Shown: piece by piece, positions 1 to 11,531 of the stretch | Position numbering within the stretch: the first letter of the stretch is position 1 | Layout of the letters: each line of letters opens with the position of its first letter | Assembly: GCF_009829325.1 (NCBI RefSeq) | Contig: NZ_VUOS01000037.1 | Location: 1-51,438 of the forward strand | Length of the DNA stretch: 51,438 nt | Origin: Nocardia sp. CY41 | GTDB lineage: Bacteria; Actinomycetota; Actinomycetes; Mycobacteriales; Mycobacteriaceae | Direction of reading: 5' to 3' | The notes under the pieces: model-generated | Told to the model about the DNA's origin: nothing | Database searches by the model: none | What the model saw: only the letters and a program-made list of their open reading frames with translations | Position numbers and translations under genes: made by a program

Positions 1-1
1 C

Positions 2-250
2 GGCCGCGTGAAGGTCTACGAGGCGATCGTCAAGGGCGAGAACATCCCGGAACCGGGCATCCCGGAATCGTTCAAGGTCCTGCTCAAGGAACTCCAGTCG
101 CTGTGCCTCAACGTCGAAGTGCTGTCGTCCGACGGCGCCGCGATCGAGCTGCGCGAAGGCGAGGACGAGGACCTGGAGCGTGCGGCGGCCAACCTCGGCA
201 TCAACTTGTCGAGGAACGAAGCGGCCACCGTCGACGATCTGGCGAACTAG
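2..250 (+). CDS. rpoB: DNA-directed RNA polymerase subunit beta, C-terminal end (partial)
   Basis: Only the last 82 codons of the RNA polymerase beta subunit lie in the window; the gene begins upstream. The visible part contains the conserved VKGENIPEPGIPESFKVLLK stretch, which is the C-terminal region of bacterial RpoB that contacts the beta-prime subunit and closes the clamp. It is followed by an acidic, less conserved tail ending in DDLAN and a TAG stop. The order rpoB then rpoC 100 bp later is the universal bacterial arrangement. The rifampicin-binding region is outside the window, so resistance cannot be judged. Confidence 0.97.
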   Translation, partial: GRVKVYEAIVKGENIPEPGIPESFKVLLKELQSLCLNVEVLSSDGAAIELREGEDEDLERAAANLGINLSRNEAATVDDLAN

Positions 251-256
251 GCGGCA

Positions 257-286
257 GGCCGGATGCCGCGCAAACGGCATCCGGCC
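257..286 (+). terminator. Hairpin in the rpoB-rpoC spacer (attenuator or partial terminator)
   Basis: A perfect 12-bp stem (257-268 with 275-286) closes a 6-nt loop, starting 6 nt after the rpoB stop. No T-tract follows. Because rpoC has to be transcribed through this point, it is more likely an attenuator, a processing site or a transcript-stabilising element than a full terminator. Confidence 0.55.
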
Positions 287-349
287 CCGCACATAACTCA
301 CTAGTGAACTTTTGCTCGAATTCGACCCGCACAGGGGAAAGGAAGTTAC

Positions 350-4303
<3,954 letters not shown>

Positions 4304-4320
4304 TCCGTCAGCCGTAAGGC

Positions 4321-4357
4321 ATCCGGCCCCCGCTCCGTTCTGGAGCGGGGGCCGGAT
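4321..4357 (+). terminator. Rho-independent terminator after rpoC
   Basis: A perfect 16-bp G/C-rich stem (4321-4336 with 4342-4357) with a 5-nt GTTCT loop, beginning 18 nt after the rpoC stop. It is followed only by a short T-containing stretch, as is usual for actinobacterial terminators. Confidence 0.85.
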
Positions 4358-4435
4358 TCGTTTGCGCGTGGTGGACAACCGGCGCGCGAGCCAGTAAAAG
4401 TGGAACAGGTTTCAGTTCTGTTCCTGGAGGTGGCG

Positions 4436-4906
4436 GTGGACGGCGTGGCGTTGGCGGACTTGGTGGTGGCCGGGTTCCGGAAGCTGGGGTTCATCCGGTA
4501 CGCGGGAGTGGAATGGGAGGAGTTCGCGGCCGGGCGCAACGTGGTGTCGATCGTGCCGCAGGCGGAACACCTGAATCACAACGGGGATCTGCACGCCGCG
4601 GTGTTGTTCGGGATGGCGGAGACCGCGGCGATGGGCGCGTCGGTGTCGGGAATCGTGGATTTGATGGGGGATACGTTCATCGTCGCCAAGGATGGGCGTA
4701 TCGAGTACAAGGCTCGTGCCAAAGGGGAGGCGGGGCCTTTTCGCGCGACCTCCGCGTTCTCCGACGAGACGCTGGCGAAGATGCGGGCGGACATCGAGGC
4801 GAAAGTGCCACTCGAAATGGAAGTTCCGGTGGACATCACCGACAACACCGGAAAGACTATCGCGGCAGCGGCATTCACGGCCGTGCTCCGTCCGCGTCGA
4901 TCCTGA
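4436..4906 (+). CDS. DUF4442/PaaI-like hotdog-fold protein, putative thioesterase
   Basis: Small cytoplasmic protein of about 156 aa that resembles the DUF4442/PaaI-like hotdog acyl-CoA thioesterases. The diagnostic segment is NHNGDLHAAVLFGMAE, in which Asn-His-x-Gly-Asp-Leu-His precedes the long central helix; in the family this loop and helix form the thioester-binding cavity. Strand-rich sequence follows (EYKARAKGE, PVDITDNTG). The start at GTG 4436 was chosen because GGAGG lies 5 nt upstream; GTG 4400 in the same frame would add 12 residues but has only a weak ribosome site. It is a single gene after the rpoC terminator and before a convergent aldo/keto reductase. The substrate is unknown. 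Confidence 0.75.
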   Translation: MDGVALADLVVAGFRKLGFIRYAGVEWEEFAAGRNVVSIVPQAEHLNHNGDLHAAVLFGMAETAAMGASVSGIVDLMGDTFIVAKDGRIEYKARAKGEAGPFRATSAFSDETLAKMRADIEAKVPLEMEVPVDITDNTGKTIAAAAFTAVLRPRRS

Positions 4907-5247
4907 TCTGCCGCAGGTGCTCGCCCCGGGATGATCAAGCTGCTACTCGACGAGCGGCCGATGCTGCGAGCCGAGCGCAGTGACGGGATCATCGGCCGTG
5001 TTCCGCGGCCGGCGGCCAGTGCTGCGGGCCGAGTGCCTGGACTCCGCGCACGCCGGTGCCGTGCGAATTGCGGGGTCGAGGATCTTGTTCGCCTCGTTGT
5101 CACGGCGAAGTGTCCGTCGCCGCACCGGTGCCGCGCATTTCGAGACCGTGGCCGCGGCGCTCGCGATACGAAGTCCGGACCGGCGGTGCGATGCCGCTCG
5201 AAGGGTGGTCCGAAGCGCGGCCGGGCGACCACGCTCCGGACGCGATC
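4907..5247. other. Gene-poor spacer between convergent genes
   Basis: About 340 bp between the stop of the hotdog protein and the stop of the convergent aldo/keto reductase. Reading frames here encode only Arg/Ala-rich low-complexity peptides with no recognisable motif. A GATGATC/GATCATC inverted pair about 50 bp apart encloses a small CTGCG/CGCAG hairpin, which could help transcript termination; no other signal is seen. Confidence 0.5.
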
Positions 5248-6258
5248 TCACTGCTCGCTGTCGAGCATCGCCATCTGCGCGGTGGCGTAGCGTTCACCTG
5301 CCACCCGATCGGCGGGCACGGCCGACTCGATGGTGGACAACTCGTCCTCGGTGAGCGAAAGGTTCAGCGCGCGTACGGCTTCCGCCCAGCGTTCGCGACG
5401 GCGGGTGCCGATGAGCGGCACGATGTCGTCGCCGCGGGTCAGCGCCCAGGCGATGGCCAGTTGCGCCACCGAGGCGTCCTTGCGCGCCGCGATCGCGTTC
5501 AGCGCGCGGACCAGTTCGAGATTCCGATCCAGGTTCTCGCCTTGGAAACGCGGGCTGTGGGCGCGGAAATCACTCGCGGCGAAGGTGGCGCCGGGCTGGA
5601 TCGCATCGCTGAGCAGGCCGCGGGAGAGCACGCCGTAGGCGGTGACACCGATGCCGAGTTCGCGGCAGACGGGCAGGATGCGCTCCTCGATGCTCCGGGA
5701 GATCAGCGAATATTCGATCTGCAAATCCACGATGGGGTGCACGGCCGCCGCCCGCCGGATGGTCTCCGGCCCGACCTCGGACAGGCCGACGTGGCGCACG
5801 TATCCGGCCTCGATCAGCTCACCGATGGCGCCGATGGTGTCCTCGATCGGCACGTTCGGATCCAGCCGGGCGGGGCGGTAGATGTCGATGTGGTCGACGC
5901 CGAGCCGCTGGAGGCTGTAGGTCAGGAAATTGCGCAGCGCCGCAGGCCGGTTGTCCACGCCGACGAAAGCGCCGTCGGGCCCGCGCAGCGCGCCGAACTT
6001 CACGCTCAGCACCACGTCCTCGCGGGGCCGCTCGGCGATGGCCTTGCCGATCAGCATCTCGTTGTGTCCCGCACCGTAGAAATCACCGGTGTCGATGAGG
6101 TTGACGCCGGAATCCACCGCCGCGTGGATGGTCGCGGTCGATTCGGCGTCGTCGGTCGCGCCATACGCGCCGGACATGCTCATCGCGCCGAGGCCGATGC
6201 GGCTCACGGTCGGGCCGGTGGCCCCGAGCCGCACTTGGTCGATCTTCGTTGTCGTCAT
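5248..6258 (-). CDS. Aldo/keto reductase with the catalytic His replaced
   Basis: NADP-dependent oxidoreductase of the aldo/keto reductase superfamily, 336 aa, a TIM barrel acting in the cytosol on small carbonyl compounds. The N-terminal LGLGAMSMSG-type segment, Asp56 and Tyr61 (DTGDFYG) and Lys87 (SVKFG) of the catalytic tetrad are visible. The fourth tetrad position, normally His in LYxxHRxDP, is Ala130 here (DIYRPARLDP). The C-terminal IGTRRRERW is the usual NADPH-phosphate site. The start ATG at 6258 gives MTTTKIDQVRLG. It is divergent from an XRE-type regulator starting 100 bp away, a common arrangement for regulator and target. The physiological substrate is unknown; the missing His makes efficient carbonyl reduction by the textbook mechanism less certain. 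Confidence 0.9.
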   Translation of the reverse strand: MTTTKIDQVRLGATGPTVSRIGLGAMSMSGAYGATDDAESTATIHAAVDSGVNLIDTGDFYGAGHNEMLIGKAIAERPREDVVLSVKFGALRGPDGAFVGVDNRPAALRNFLTYSLQRLGVDHIDIYRPARLDPNVPIEDTIGAIGELIEAGYVRHVGLSEVGPETIRRAAAVHPIVDLQIEYSLISRSIEERILPVCRELGIGVTAYGVLSRGLLSDAIQPGATFAASDFRAHSPRFQGENLDRNLELVRALNAIAARKDASVAQLAIAWALTRGDDIVPLIGTRRRERWAEAVRALNLSLTEDELSTIESAVPADRVAGERYATAQMAMLDSEQ

Positions 6259-6358
6259 GGTCCCAGCCTGCGCCGGTCGTGAGCGACGCGGGAGAGATCG
6301 CTTATCGGGGGAGCGGCGATCCCTGGCTGAGCACGTCGTTCCGCGGGACAGTTATGGC

Positions 6359-7213
6359 ATGGACCGCCCCGAACTCGCTGATTTCCTGCGCCGTCGCCGC
6401 GAGCAGCTCACGCCCGCCGAGGTGGGGTTGCCGCCCGGTGTCCGGCGGCGCACGCCGGGCCTGCGTCGCGACGAGGTGGCCCTGCTCGCGGGCATCTCGA
6501 CCGACTACTACACCCGGCTCGAGCAATCGCGCGGCCCGCGTCCGTCCACCCAGGTGCTCGCCGCGCTTGCGCGTGCTCTGCGTTTCGGCAACGACGAACG
6601 TGATCATCTCTACCATCTGTGCGACCACGCCCCGCCGGGACGCGAGACGACCGACAAGCACGTGGGCCCCGGCCTGATGCACCTGCTCGCCAAGCTGGAC
6701 GACACCGCGGCGACCGTCATCACCGATCTCGGCGAGGTTCTCGTGCAGAACCGGATGCACACCCTGCTCGTCGGCGATCACGGCGACCGTCGCGGGTGGG
6801 ATCGGTACTACGCCTACCGCTGGTTCACCGACCCTTCGGCACGCGCCCTGTTCCCGGAGGAGGACTGGGATCGGCTCGGCCGCAACCATGTCGCCGATCT
6901 CCGCGCGACGGCCGCGCGCCGAGCGGGCGACGCGGACGTGACCGCGTTGATCGCCGAGCTGCGTTCCGCGAGTCCCGAATTCGACCGGCTCTGGAACGAG
7001 CACCACGTAGCCGTGCGGCTCTCGGACACCAAGCGCATTCGGCATCCGCAGGTCGGCCTGATCGACACCGTCTGCGAAACGCTGCTCACACCCAACGCCG
7101 CCCAGCGTCTGCTGGTCTACCTACCGCGTCCGGGCACGGACGCGGCGGAGAAACTGGACTTGTTGCGGGTGATCGGTACGCAGCGGCTGACGCCCGCCGA
7201 CCGGCTCGACTAG
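6359..7213 (+). CDS. XRE-family regulator with MmyB-like ligand-binding domain
   Basis: Transcriptional regulator of 284 aa. Residues about 5-75 form an XRE/Cro-type helix-turn-helix: the segment TPGLRRDEVALLAGIS followed by TDYYTRLEQSRGPRPS is diagnostic of the MmyB/MltR-like actinobacterial group. The C-terminal part (about 100-280) matches the PAS-like MmyB ligand-binding domain, with RYYAYRWFTDPSAR and the terminal LVYLPRPGTDAAEKLDLL. It starts at ATG 6359, inside a longer open frame whose upstream part overlaps the divergent aldo/keto reductase and is not credible as protein. By position it probably controls that reductase and itself through the 100-bp intergenic region. Its TAG stop overlaps the stop of the convergent gene by 2 nt. 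Confidence 0.9.
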   Translation: MDRPELADFLRRRREQLTPAEVGLPPGVRRRTPGLRRDEVALLAGISTDYYTRLEQSRGPRPSTQVLAALARALRFGNDERDHLYHLCDHAPPGRETTDKHVGPGLMHLLAKLDDTAATVITDLGEVLVQNRMHTLLVGDHGDRRGWDRYYAYRWFTDPSARALFPEEDWDRLGRNHVADLRATAARRAGDADVTALIAELRSASPEFDRLWNEHHVAVRLSDTKRIRHPQVGLIDTVCETLLTPNAAQRLLVYLPRPGTDAAEKLDLLRVIGTQRLTPADRLD

Positions 7214-7833
7214 GGCGCGGTGACGTACTCGAGCGCCGCGTCGACGGCGGGCTGTCCGCCGCCGATGACATACCCGGCCATCGCGCCGATCGCGGCGCCC
7301 GCGACCGCGGCGACCGGCACGGTGATGAAGTCGATCACGAACAGTCCCAGCGGAAAGCCGACGATGAAGCCGATGGCGGCGCCGATCCCGGCTCCGGCCA
7401 GGATGGTCGGCATGGCCTTCTCGGCCTCGGCGTAGAACCGCTCCTGGGCGCCGATATCGCGCAGCGGCGCGTCGGCCATCGCGACCGGTGCCACGGTGAG
7501 CCGGCGGCCCGCGTCCTCGAGCACGGGCCGCAGGGACACGCGCTGGTCTCCGAGGCGCAGCGTCATCGGCAGTGCGGCGACGATTTGCCCGTCGCGATCG
7601 GCGACCGTCACCACCCGGTCGTCGTGGGTCAGCTCGAACGTCCCGTCCTGAAGGGTCGCCACCGCCGCGCGGCGGTCCTCGGTGGCCGCGACCTCGTAGG
7701 CGACCTGGTGGAACGTGCCGTGCAGGTCGAGCGGCGCGTCGGCGGGCGCGGGCTGCGCGTGTGCGGCGCTCGTGGTGAGTGCGGTGGCCGCCAACGCCAC
7801 CAGAGTCGTCGCGGTGATTTGGGAGATCCTCAT
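7210..7833 (-). CDS. Exported hypothetical protein with glycine-rich C-terminal membrane region
   Basis: Protein of 207 aa with a classic Sec signal peptide: MRISQ, a hydrophobic stretch to about residue 20 and an AHA-Q cleavage site near residue 26. The mature middle (about 35-120) is a beta-rich domain with pairs such as GTFHQVAYEV and ATLQDGTFEL. The C-terminal 70 residues are Gly/Ala-rich hydrophobic sequence (GAGIGAAIGFIVGFPLG, then AVAGAAIGAMAGYVIGGG), resembling a glycine-zipper membrane hairpin. Multi-copy exported families of this shape are common in Nocardia; I believe it is a DUF8020-type protein but cannot confirm this. The ribosome site GGAAAGAG precedes the ATG at 7833. Function is unknown; cell-envelope localisation is inferred. 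Confidence 0.75.
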   Translation of the reverse strand: MRISQITATTLVALAATALTTSAAHAQPAPADAPLDLHGTFHQVAYEVAATEDRRAAVATLQDGTFELTHDDRVVTVADRDGQIVAALPMTLRLGDQRVSLRPVLEDAGRRLTVAPVAMADAPLRDIGAQERFYAEAEKAMPTILAGAGIGAAIGFIVGFPLGLFVIDFITVPVAAVAGAAIGAMAGYVIGGGQPAVDAALEYVTAP

Positions 7834-8098
7834 CGTGCTCTTTCCGTGTCCCGCCCCCGTGTCCGGTTCGTCCGGACAAGATACCGCTCGCGGGGCCCGA
7901 TCAGAAGTGCTGAGTCACAGTTCTCCACCGAATGTCCCCGGCGAAAGTTCCTGCCCTACCTTCACCGCCGGATGCTCGCGGTGTGGCCTCGGACTGCCGA
8001 GCGCTTACCCCGGGGCTGCGGCGAGTCGTGTATTCGCGGCCGACCGTCGCTCGGGTCGCCGGCGATTGCCTCTTGACGACCGCGCCCTGATGCGAAAC

Positions 8099-8118
8099 AC
8101 TGAACTAGATGGTTCAGT
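8099..8118 (+). promoter_or_regulatory. Dyad operator over the start codon of the ArsR gene
   Basis: Perfect 7-bp inverted repeat ACTGAAC-N6-GTTCAGT (8099-8105 and 8112-8118); the spacer contains the ATG (8109-8111) of the ArsR regulator. A TTGACG hexamer at 8073-8078 is the likely -35, with a weak AACACT -10 at 8096-8101, placing the transcript start close to the ATG. No Shine-Dalgarno is seen, so a leaderless, self-repressed transcript is inferred. Confidence 0.6.
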
Positions 8119-8441
8119 ATGACTTCTTGGATGCCTCCTTCGGGGCGCTCGCGGATCCCACCCGGCGCGGGATCCTGGAACGCCTCGGCCGGGGTCCCGC
8201 GACCGTCAGCGAGCTGGCGGAACGCTTCGAGATGACGCTCACCGGCGTCAAGAAGCACATCCAGCTGCTGGAGGCGGCGGGCATGGTGGTCACGGAGAAG
8301 CGCGGCCGAGTGCGGTACTGCCGCCTCGGCGAGAACGTCTTCGACCGCGAGGTGGCCTGGATGCAGGGCTACCGGCGGATGGTGGAAGCGCGGCTGGACC
8401 GTCTCGGCGAATTCCTCGAACGAACGGAGCAGGAGCGATGA
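8109..8441 (+). CDS. ArsR-family winged-helix regulator
   Basis: Small DNA-binding repressor of 110 aa. The typical ArsR core is present: FGALADPTRRGILERL, then the helix-turn-helix ATVSELAERFEMTLTGVKKH with recognition helix, and the wing VVTEKRGRVRYCRL. No cysteine pair or His cluster for metal binding is evident, so this belongs to the non-metal ArsR subgroup that accompanies AHSA1/SRPBCC genes. The stop overlaps the start of that gene by ATGA (8438-8441), indicating translational coupling. A dyad covers its own start codon and no ribosome site is present, which argues for autoregulation of a leaderless mRNA. The signal sensed is unknown. Confidence 0.92.
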   Translation: MVQYDFLDASFGALADPTRRGILERLGRGPATVSELAERFEMTLTGVKKHIQLLEAAGMVVTEKRGRVRYCRLGENVFDREVAWMQGYRRMVEARLDRLGEFLERTEQER

Positions 8442-8914
8442 GCACAACCACGAACGAGGCCGTCATCACGGCCGACACCGACCGCACGATCCACATCGAG
8501 CGGATCTTCGACGCGTCGCGCGAGCGCGTGTGGGACGCCTACAGCAGGATCGAGCTGCTCGCCCAGTGGTGGGGGCGCGGCAACCGGCTCGACATCGAGC
8601 GCTGGGAGTTTCGTCCCGGCGGGCACTGGCGATTCGTCGAGCACGCCGAAGGGGAGACCCACGGCTTCGAGGGCCGCTTCCGCGAGGTCACCCCGCAGGA
8701 GCGCATCGTGTACTCCTTCGAGTGGGACGGCATGCCCGCCCACGTGGCGATCGACAGCGTCAGCTTCGTCGATCTCGGCGACGGTCGTACCAAGGTGGTC
8801 ACCGACAGTCAGTTCCACACGCCGCAGGAGCGGGACGGAATGTTGCAGTCGGGCATGGAATCCGGGCTCAACGAGAGCTACCGCGCACTGGACGCGTTGC
8901 TCGCACGCGGCTGA
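8438..8914 (+). CDS. SRPBCC/AHSA1-family protein
   Basis: A 158-aa single-domain protein of the START/Bet v1-like SRPBCC superfamily, AHSA1 branch. Diagnostic features are RIFDASRERVWDAYSR at about residues 26-41, LLAQWWGRG, the strand RPGGHWRFVE and EGRFREVTPQERIVYSFEW, and the C-terminal amphipathic helix ending GMESGLNESYRALDALL. The fold makes a hydrophobic cavity for lipids or other ligands. It is translationally coupled to the upstream ArsR gene, a pairing very common in actinobacteria, where the ArsR protein represses the operon. The cognate ligand is unknown. A bidirectional hairpin at 8923-8960 ends the unit. Confidence 0.9.
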   Translation: MSTTTNEAVITADTDRTIHIERIFDASRERVWDAYSRIELLAQWWGRGNRLDIERWEFRPGGHWRFVEHAEGETHGFEGRFREVTPQERIVYSFEWDGMPAHVAIDSVSFVDLGDGRTKVVTDSQFHTPQERDGMLQSGMESGLNESYRALDALLARG

Positions 8915-8922
8915 GCCGGACA

Positions 8923-8960
8923 ACGCTTCGGCTCCGGTGGTGGGAGCGGAGCCGAAGCGT
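8923..8960. terminator. Bidirectional terminator between convergent genes
   Basis: Perfect 14-bp stem (8923-8936 with 8947-8960) and 10-nt loop, placed exactly between the stop of the SRPBCC gene at 8914 and the stop of the convergent P450 gene at 8968. It can serve both strands. Confidence 0.8.
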
Positions 8961-8967
8961 GTGGCGG

Positions 8968-10374
8968 CTAACCGTCGCGGCGGGAGACCCTGAGGCGCAA
9001 GAGATCCGGTTTCAAGGTGATCGTCTCTCGCACGCGCAGCTGGTAATCCGGATCAGGAGTCAGATCGAAGGCGCGCAACAGTGTCGCCAAGACCAGCACC
9101 ATCTCGTGCTGGGCGAATTGGCGGCCGATGCAGGCGCGCATACCCACGCCGAATGGCCGGTACAGCTCCGGATGGCGGCCGCGCACGCGCTCGGGGAGGA
9201 AACGGTCGGGATCGAACTGTTCGGGATCACCACCCCACAGCTCGTGCCGATGGAGCTGGAGCAGGACGATGAACACCCACTCGTTCTTCTCGAACGGGTA
9301 GCGTCCGTCCAGCATCGTGTCCGCGCGCGCCTTGCGGAAATATCCCGGAGCCGTCGGCCACAGCCGGAGGGTCTCGTCCACGATGCGCCGCACATAGCGC
9401 AGTTTCGCGACCTGCTCGAACGCGATGTCGTCGCCGGCGCAGACCTCGTCGACTTCCTGGCGGGCCCGAGCGGCGACGGCCGGGTCGACCGACAGATAGT
9501 GCAGCGCGAAGGCCAGGACGCCCGCAGTGGTCTCGTGGCCCGCGGTGAGGAAGGTGAGGATCTGGTGGCGGACATTGGTCGGATCGAGCAGTTCCCCCGT
9601 TTCCGGATCCGGCACGGAAAGCATCCGATCCAGCAGGTCCCCGTGCGCACCGGCGCCCTCCCGGCTGCGCTGCGCGATCACCTCATCGATCGTCCCGTTG
9701 ACGAGGTCCACGTCGCGCCGGTGCTGAGCGCGCTGCTCGCGGAACACGGTGCGCTCGATGAGCGGGTGGGAGTAGGCGGCGCGGTTGATGTAGGTCAGAG
9801 CGCGCAGCATCGCGGCGACCACGGGGTGCGGGTCGGGGCGGGTGAACGACTGGAAGTCGTAGCCGAACGCGGCGCGCCCGATGACTTCCAGCGCGACCTT
9901 GTTGGTGTCGGCCGGTACGTCGACCCACTCGCCCGCCCGCGCCGTCCAGTACTCGACGAGTTCGGCAGCGCAGGTTCGCATGGTGGCGTGGTAGCCGCGC
10001 ATGGCCGCCGCGGTGAACGACGGCGCGAGGATGGCGTGAGCCTTGGCCCAGTTCGGTTCGGAGTTGTGCGCGGTGAACAGCCCGTCTCCGGCGACGGTGC
10101 GCAGATCGCGGATCGGCACACCCAGAAATTTGGCCCACAGCGCGTCGTCGTTGATCTCGCGCAGCAGATCCGGATCCGACACGTACGTCACGCGGGTCCC
10201 GAAGATGTTGCGTTCGTAGATCCCGCCGTACTTCTGCGCGCCGCGCATGCCCCATTGACTGCTGTCGGTGACGTGCAGATCCCATATGTCACCGGCGAGC
10301 GGGAGCCGGAACGGCGGGTGCGGCAATTTTCGGTCATTCGCCCGGATCCGGCGCTGGGAATTCGTCGTGGTCAT
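8968..10374 (-). CDS. Cytochrome P450, stand-alone CYP102-like heme domain
   Basis: Heme-thiolate monooxygenase of 468 aa. The I-helix motif AGHETT is at residues 278-283, ExxR is ETLR at 334-337, and the heme-binding loop PFGVGMRACIG is at 407-417 with Cys415 as axial ligand. The stretches RLWPTAPGYFRKA, LLQLHRHELWGGD and ETITLKPDLL resemble the fatty-acid hydroxylase domain of CYP102 (P450 BM3), but the fused reductase is absent, so separate redox partners are needed. The start ATG 10374 overlaps the stop of the upstream membrane-protein gene (ATGA), so a longer version starting at 10422 is unlikely. It is the last gene of a three-gene unit with the membrane protein and a metalloprotease. 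Fatty acid or similar hydrophobic substrates are inferred from the CYP102 likeness. Confidence 0.95.
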   Translation of the reverse strand: MTTTNSQRRIRANDRKLPHPPFRLPLAGDIWDLHVTDSSQWGMRGAQKYGGIYERNIFGTRVTYVSDPDLLREINDDALWAKFLGVPIRDLRTVAGDGLFTAHNSEPNWAKAHAILAPSFTAAAMRGYHATMRTCAAELVEYWTARAGEWVDVPADTNKVALEVIGRAAFGYDFQSFTRPDPHPVVAAMLRALTYINRAAYSHPLIERTVFREQRAQHRRDVDLVNGTIDEVIAQRSREGAGAHGDLLDRMLSVPDPETGELLDPTNVRHQILTFLTAGHETTAGVLAFALHYLSVDPAVAARARQEVDEVCAGDDIAFEQVAKLRYVRRIVDETLRLWPTAPGYFRKARADTMLDGRYPFEKNEWVFIVLLQLHRHELWGGDPEQFDPDRFLPERVRGRHPELYRPFGVGMRACIGRQFAQHEMVLVLATLLRAFDLTPDPDYQLRVRETITLKPDLLRLRVSRRDG

Positions 10375-11531
10375 CTCGCTCCGTCCAGTTGAGCGCGCAG
10401 GTAGGTCTGCGCCCGTCCCCAATGTCGCGCGACACGGCGCAACGTACGGGTTTCATCGACGATGTCTCGACCGGGCGCCGACGCCTGCAGCCGAAGATAG
10501 GAACCGGGTCGAGCGCCACCGGCTTTGCGATGCGAGGCGCGCGCGATCTGCACCGCCTCGGCGACGTCGGCGGGCACGTTCGCCGGCATCGGTTCGGCGA
10601 AGCGTCCGAGTACGAGCAGCGCGTCCCGGATCTCGACGACCATCCGGTGCATGCGCCGCCGCGGGTCGGGATCGGGGTCGGAATGTGCGGGGCGTGGGAT
10701 CTCGGCGCACGTCGTCACCAGATCGCGCCACATCGGAGCCAGCTGTCGTACGGTGCGCGAAGCCGAGTCGATGCCGAGCCGCCGCGCGATCTCGGTGCCG
10801 ATCCGGGCGCTCGCGGCCAGCGAGCCGAGGCCAACCATGTAGACGAAGTTGTTCTCGTTGGCCTGGAATCGGAAATCGACGAACGCCGCGCCGGTCCCGG
10901 TCGCCGCGCAGACCGAGCTGGCGAAGATGGAGACGGCCTCCTCCAGCGTCCAGGCGCCGACGAACAGGATCAGCAGATAGGTGAGCTTGTGGGACGGGCG
11001 CAGCTGGCCCGCGCGCAGCTCGCGGACGCCGGCCGCGGACACCAGCAACCCGGTCACCCCGCACCACCCGGAGAAGAACGCGAAGTAGGCGACCGTTTGC
11101 CAGCCTTCGGTCCGGTCGATGTACTGCCCGAGGGCGCGGGCGTGCGCGCCGAGCAGCAGCATCAGCGTCATCGACACGCCCACCGCGGCCCACACGGTCC
11201 ACCGCATCCGCCGGTACCCCGCCGAAGTCTGCTCCGACCATCGATCCGACCACGATTGCGCCAGCACGATCAGCGGCGCGAAAGTCGCGACGATGAAGGT
11301 GGTGCCGAGTTGTCTGGTGAAGCCGATGCCGAGCAGGCCGGCGTCGGCCAAGGCGGTCTGGACGGTCCCTTCGCGCAGCAGCGCCGCGATCACCGCGCAG
11401 GTCAGGGCATAGGTCACCTGGCGTTCGCTGGGCCGGGACCGGCCGTGCAGCCACGCCAGCCGCAGCAGGGCCACCAGCGCGCTGCTTCCGATGATCAGCC
11501 ACGCGATGACCGGTGGGGCCGAAGAAGTCAC
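10371..11531 (-). CDS. MAB_1171c-family membrane protein (DUF6545-like C-terminus)
   Basis: Membrane protein of 386 aa. The first 240 residues contain about seven hydrophobic segments (the first near residues 8-26, later ones around 75-92, 112-128, 147-167, 183-203 and 228-240). The last 140 residues are cytoplasmic and helical, with SRTVRQLAPMWRDLVTTC and RRRMHRMVVEIRDALLVL. This architecture and wording match the actinobacterial MAB_1171c family of putative transporters with a DUF6545 tail; transport has not been demonstrated as far as I know. The start overlaps the metalloprotease stop (11528-11531) and its stop overlaps the P450 start (10371-10374), both as ATGA, so all three should be made in fixed ratio. 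A sensor role is as plausible as transport. Confidence 0.8.
   Translation of the reverse strand: MTSSAPPVIAWLIIGSSALVALLRLAWLHGRSRPSERQVTYALTCAVIAALLREGTVQTALADAGLLGIGFTRQLGTTFIVATFAPLIVLAQSWSDRWSEQTSAGYRRMRWTVWAAVGVSMTLMLLLGAHARALGQYIDRTEGWQTVAYFAFFSGWCGVTGLLVSAAGVRELRAGQLRPSHKLTYLLILFVGAWTLEEAVSIFASSVCAATGTGAAFVDFRFQANENNFVYMVGLGSLAASARIGTEIARRLGIDSASRTVRQLAPMWRDLVTTCAEIPRPAHSDPDPDPRRRMHRMVVEIRDALLVLGRFAEPMPANVPADVAEAVQIARASHRKAGGARPGSYLRLQASAPGRDIVDETRTLRRVARHWGRAQTYLRAQLDGAR

Noticed and set aside
5056..6282. 408-codon plus-strand frame over the aldo/keto reductase
   Set aside because: Shadow frame; the minus strand is a full aldo/keto reductase.
8530..10392. 620-codon plus-strand frame over the P450 gene
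   Set aside because: Shadow frame: it crosses the SRPBCC gene and terminator and has Arg/His-rich sequence without motifs; the minus strand encodes a complete P450.
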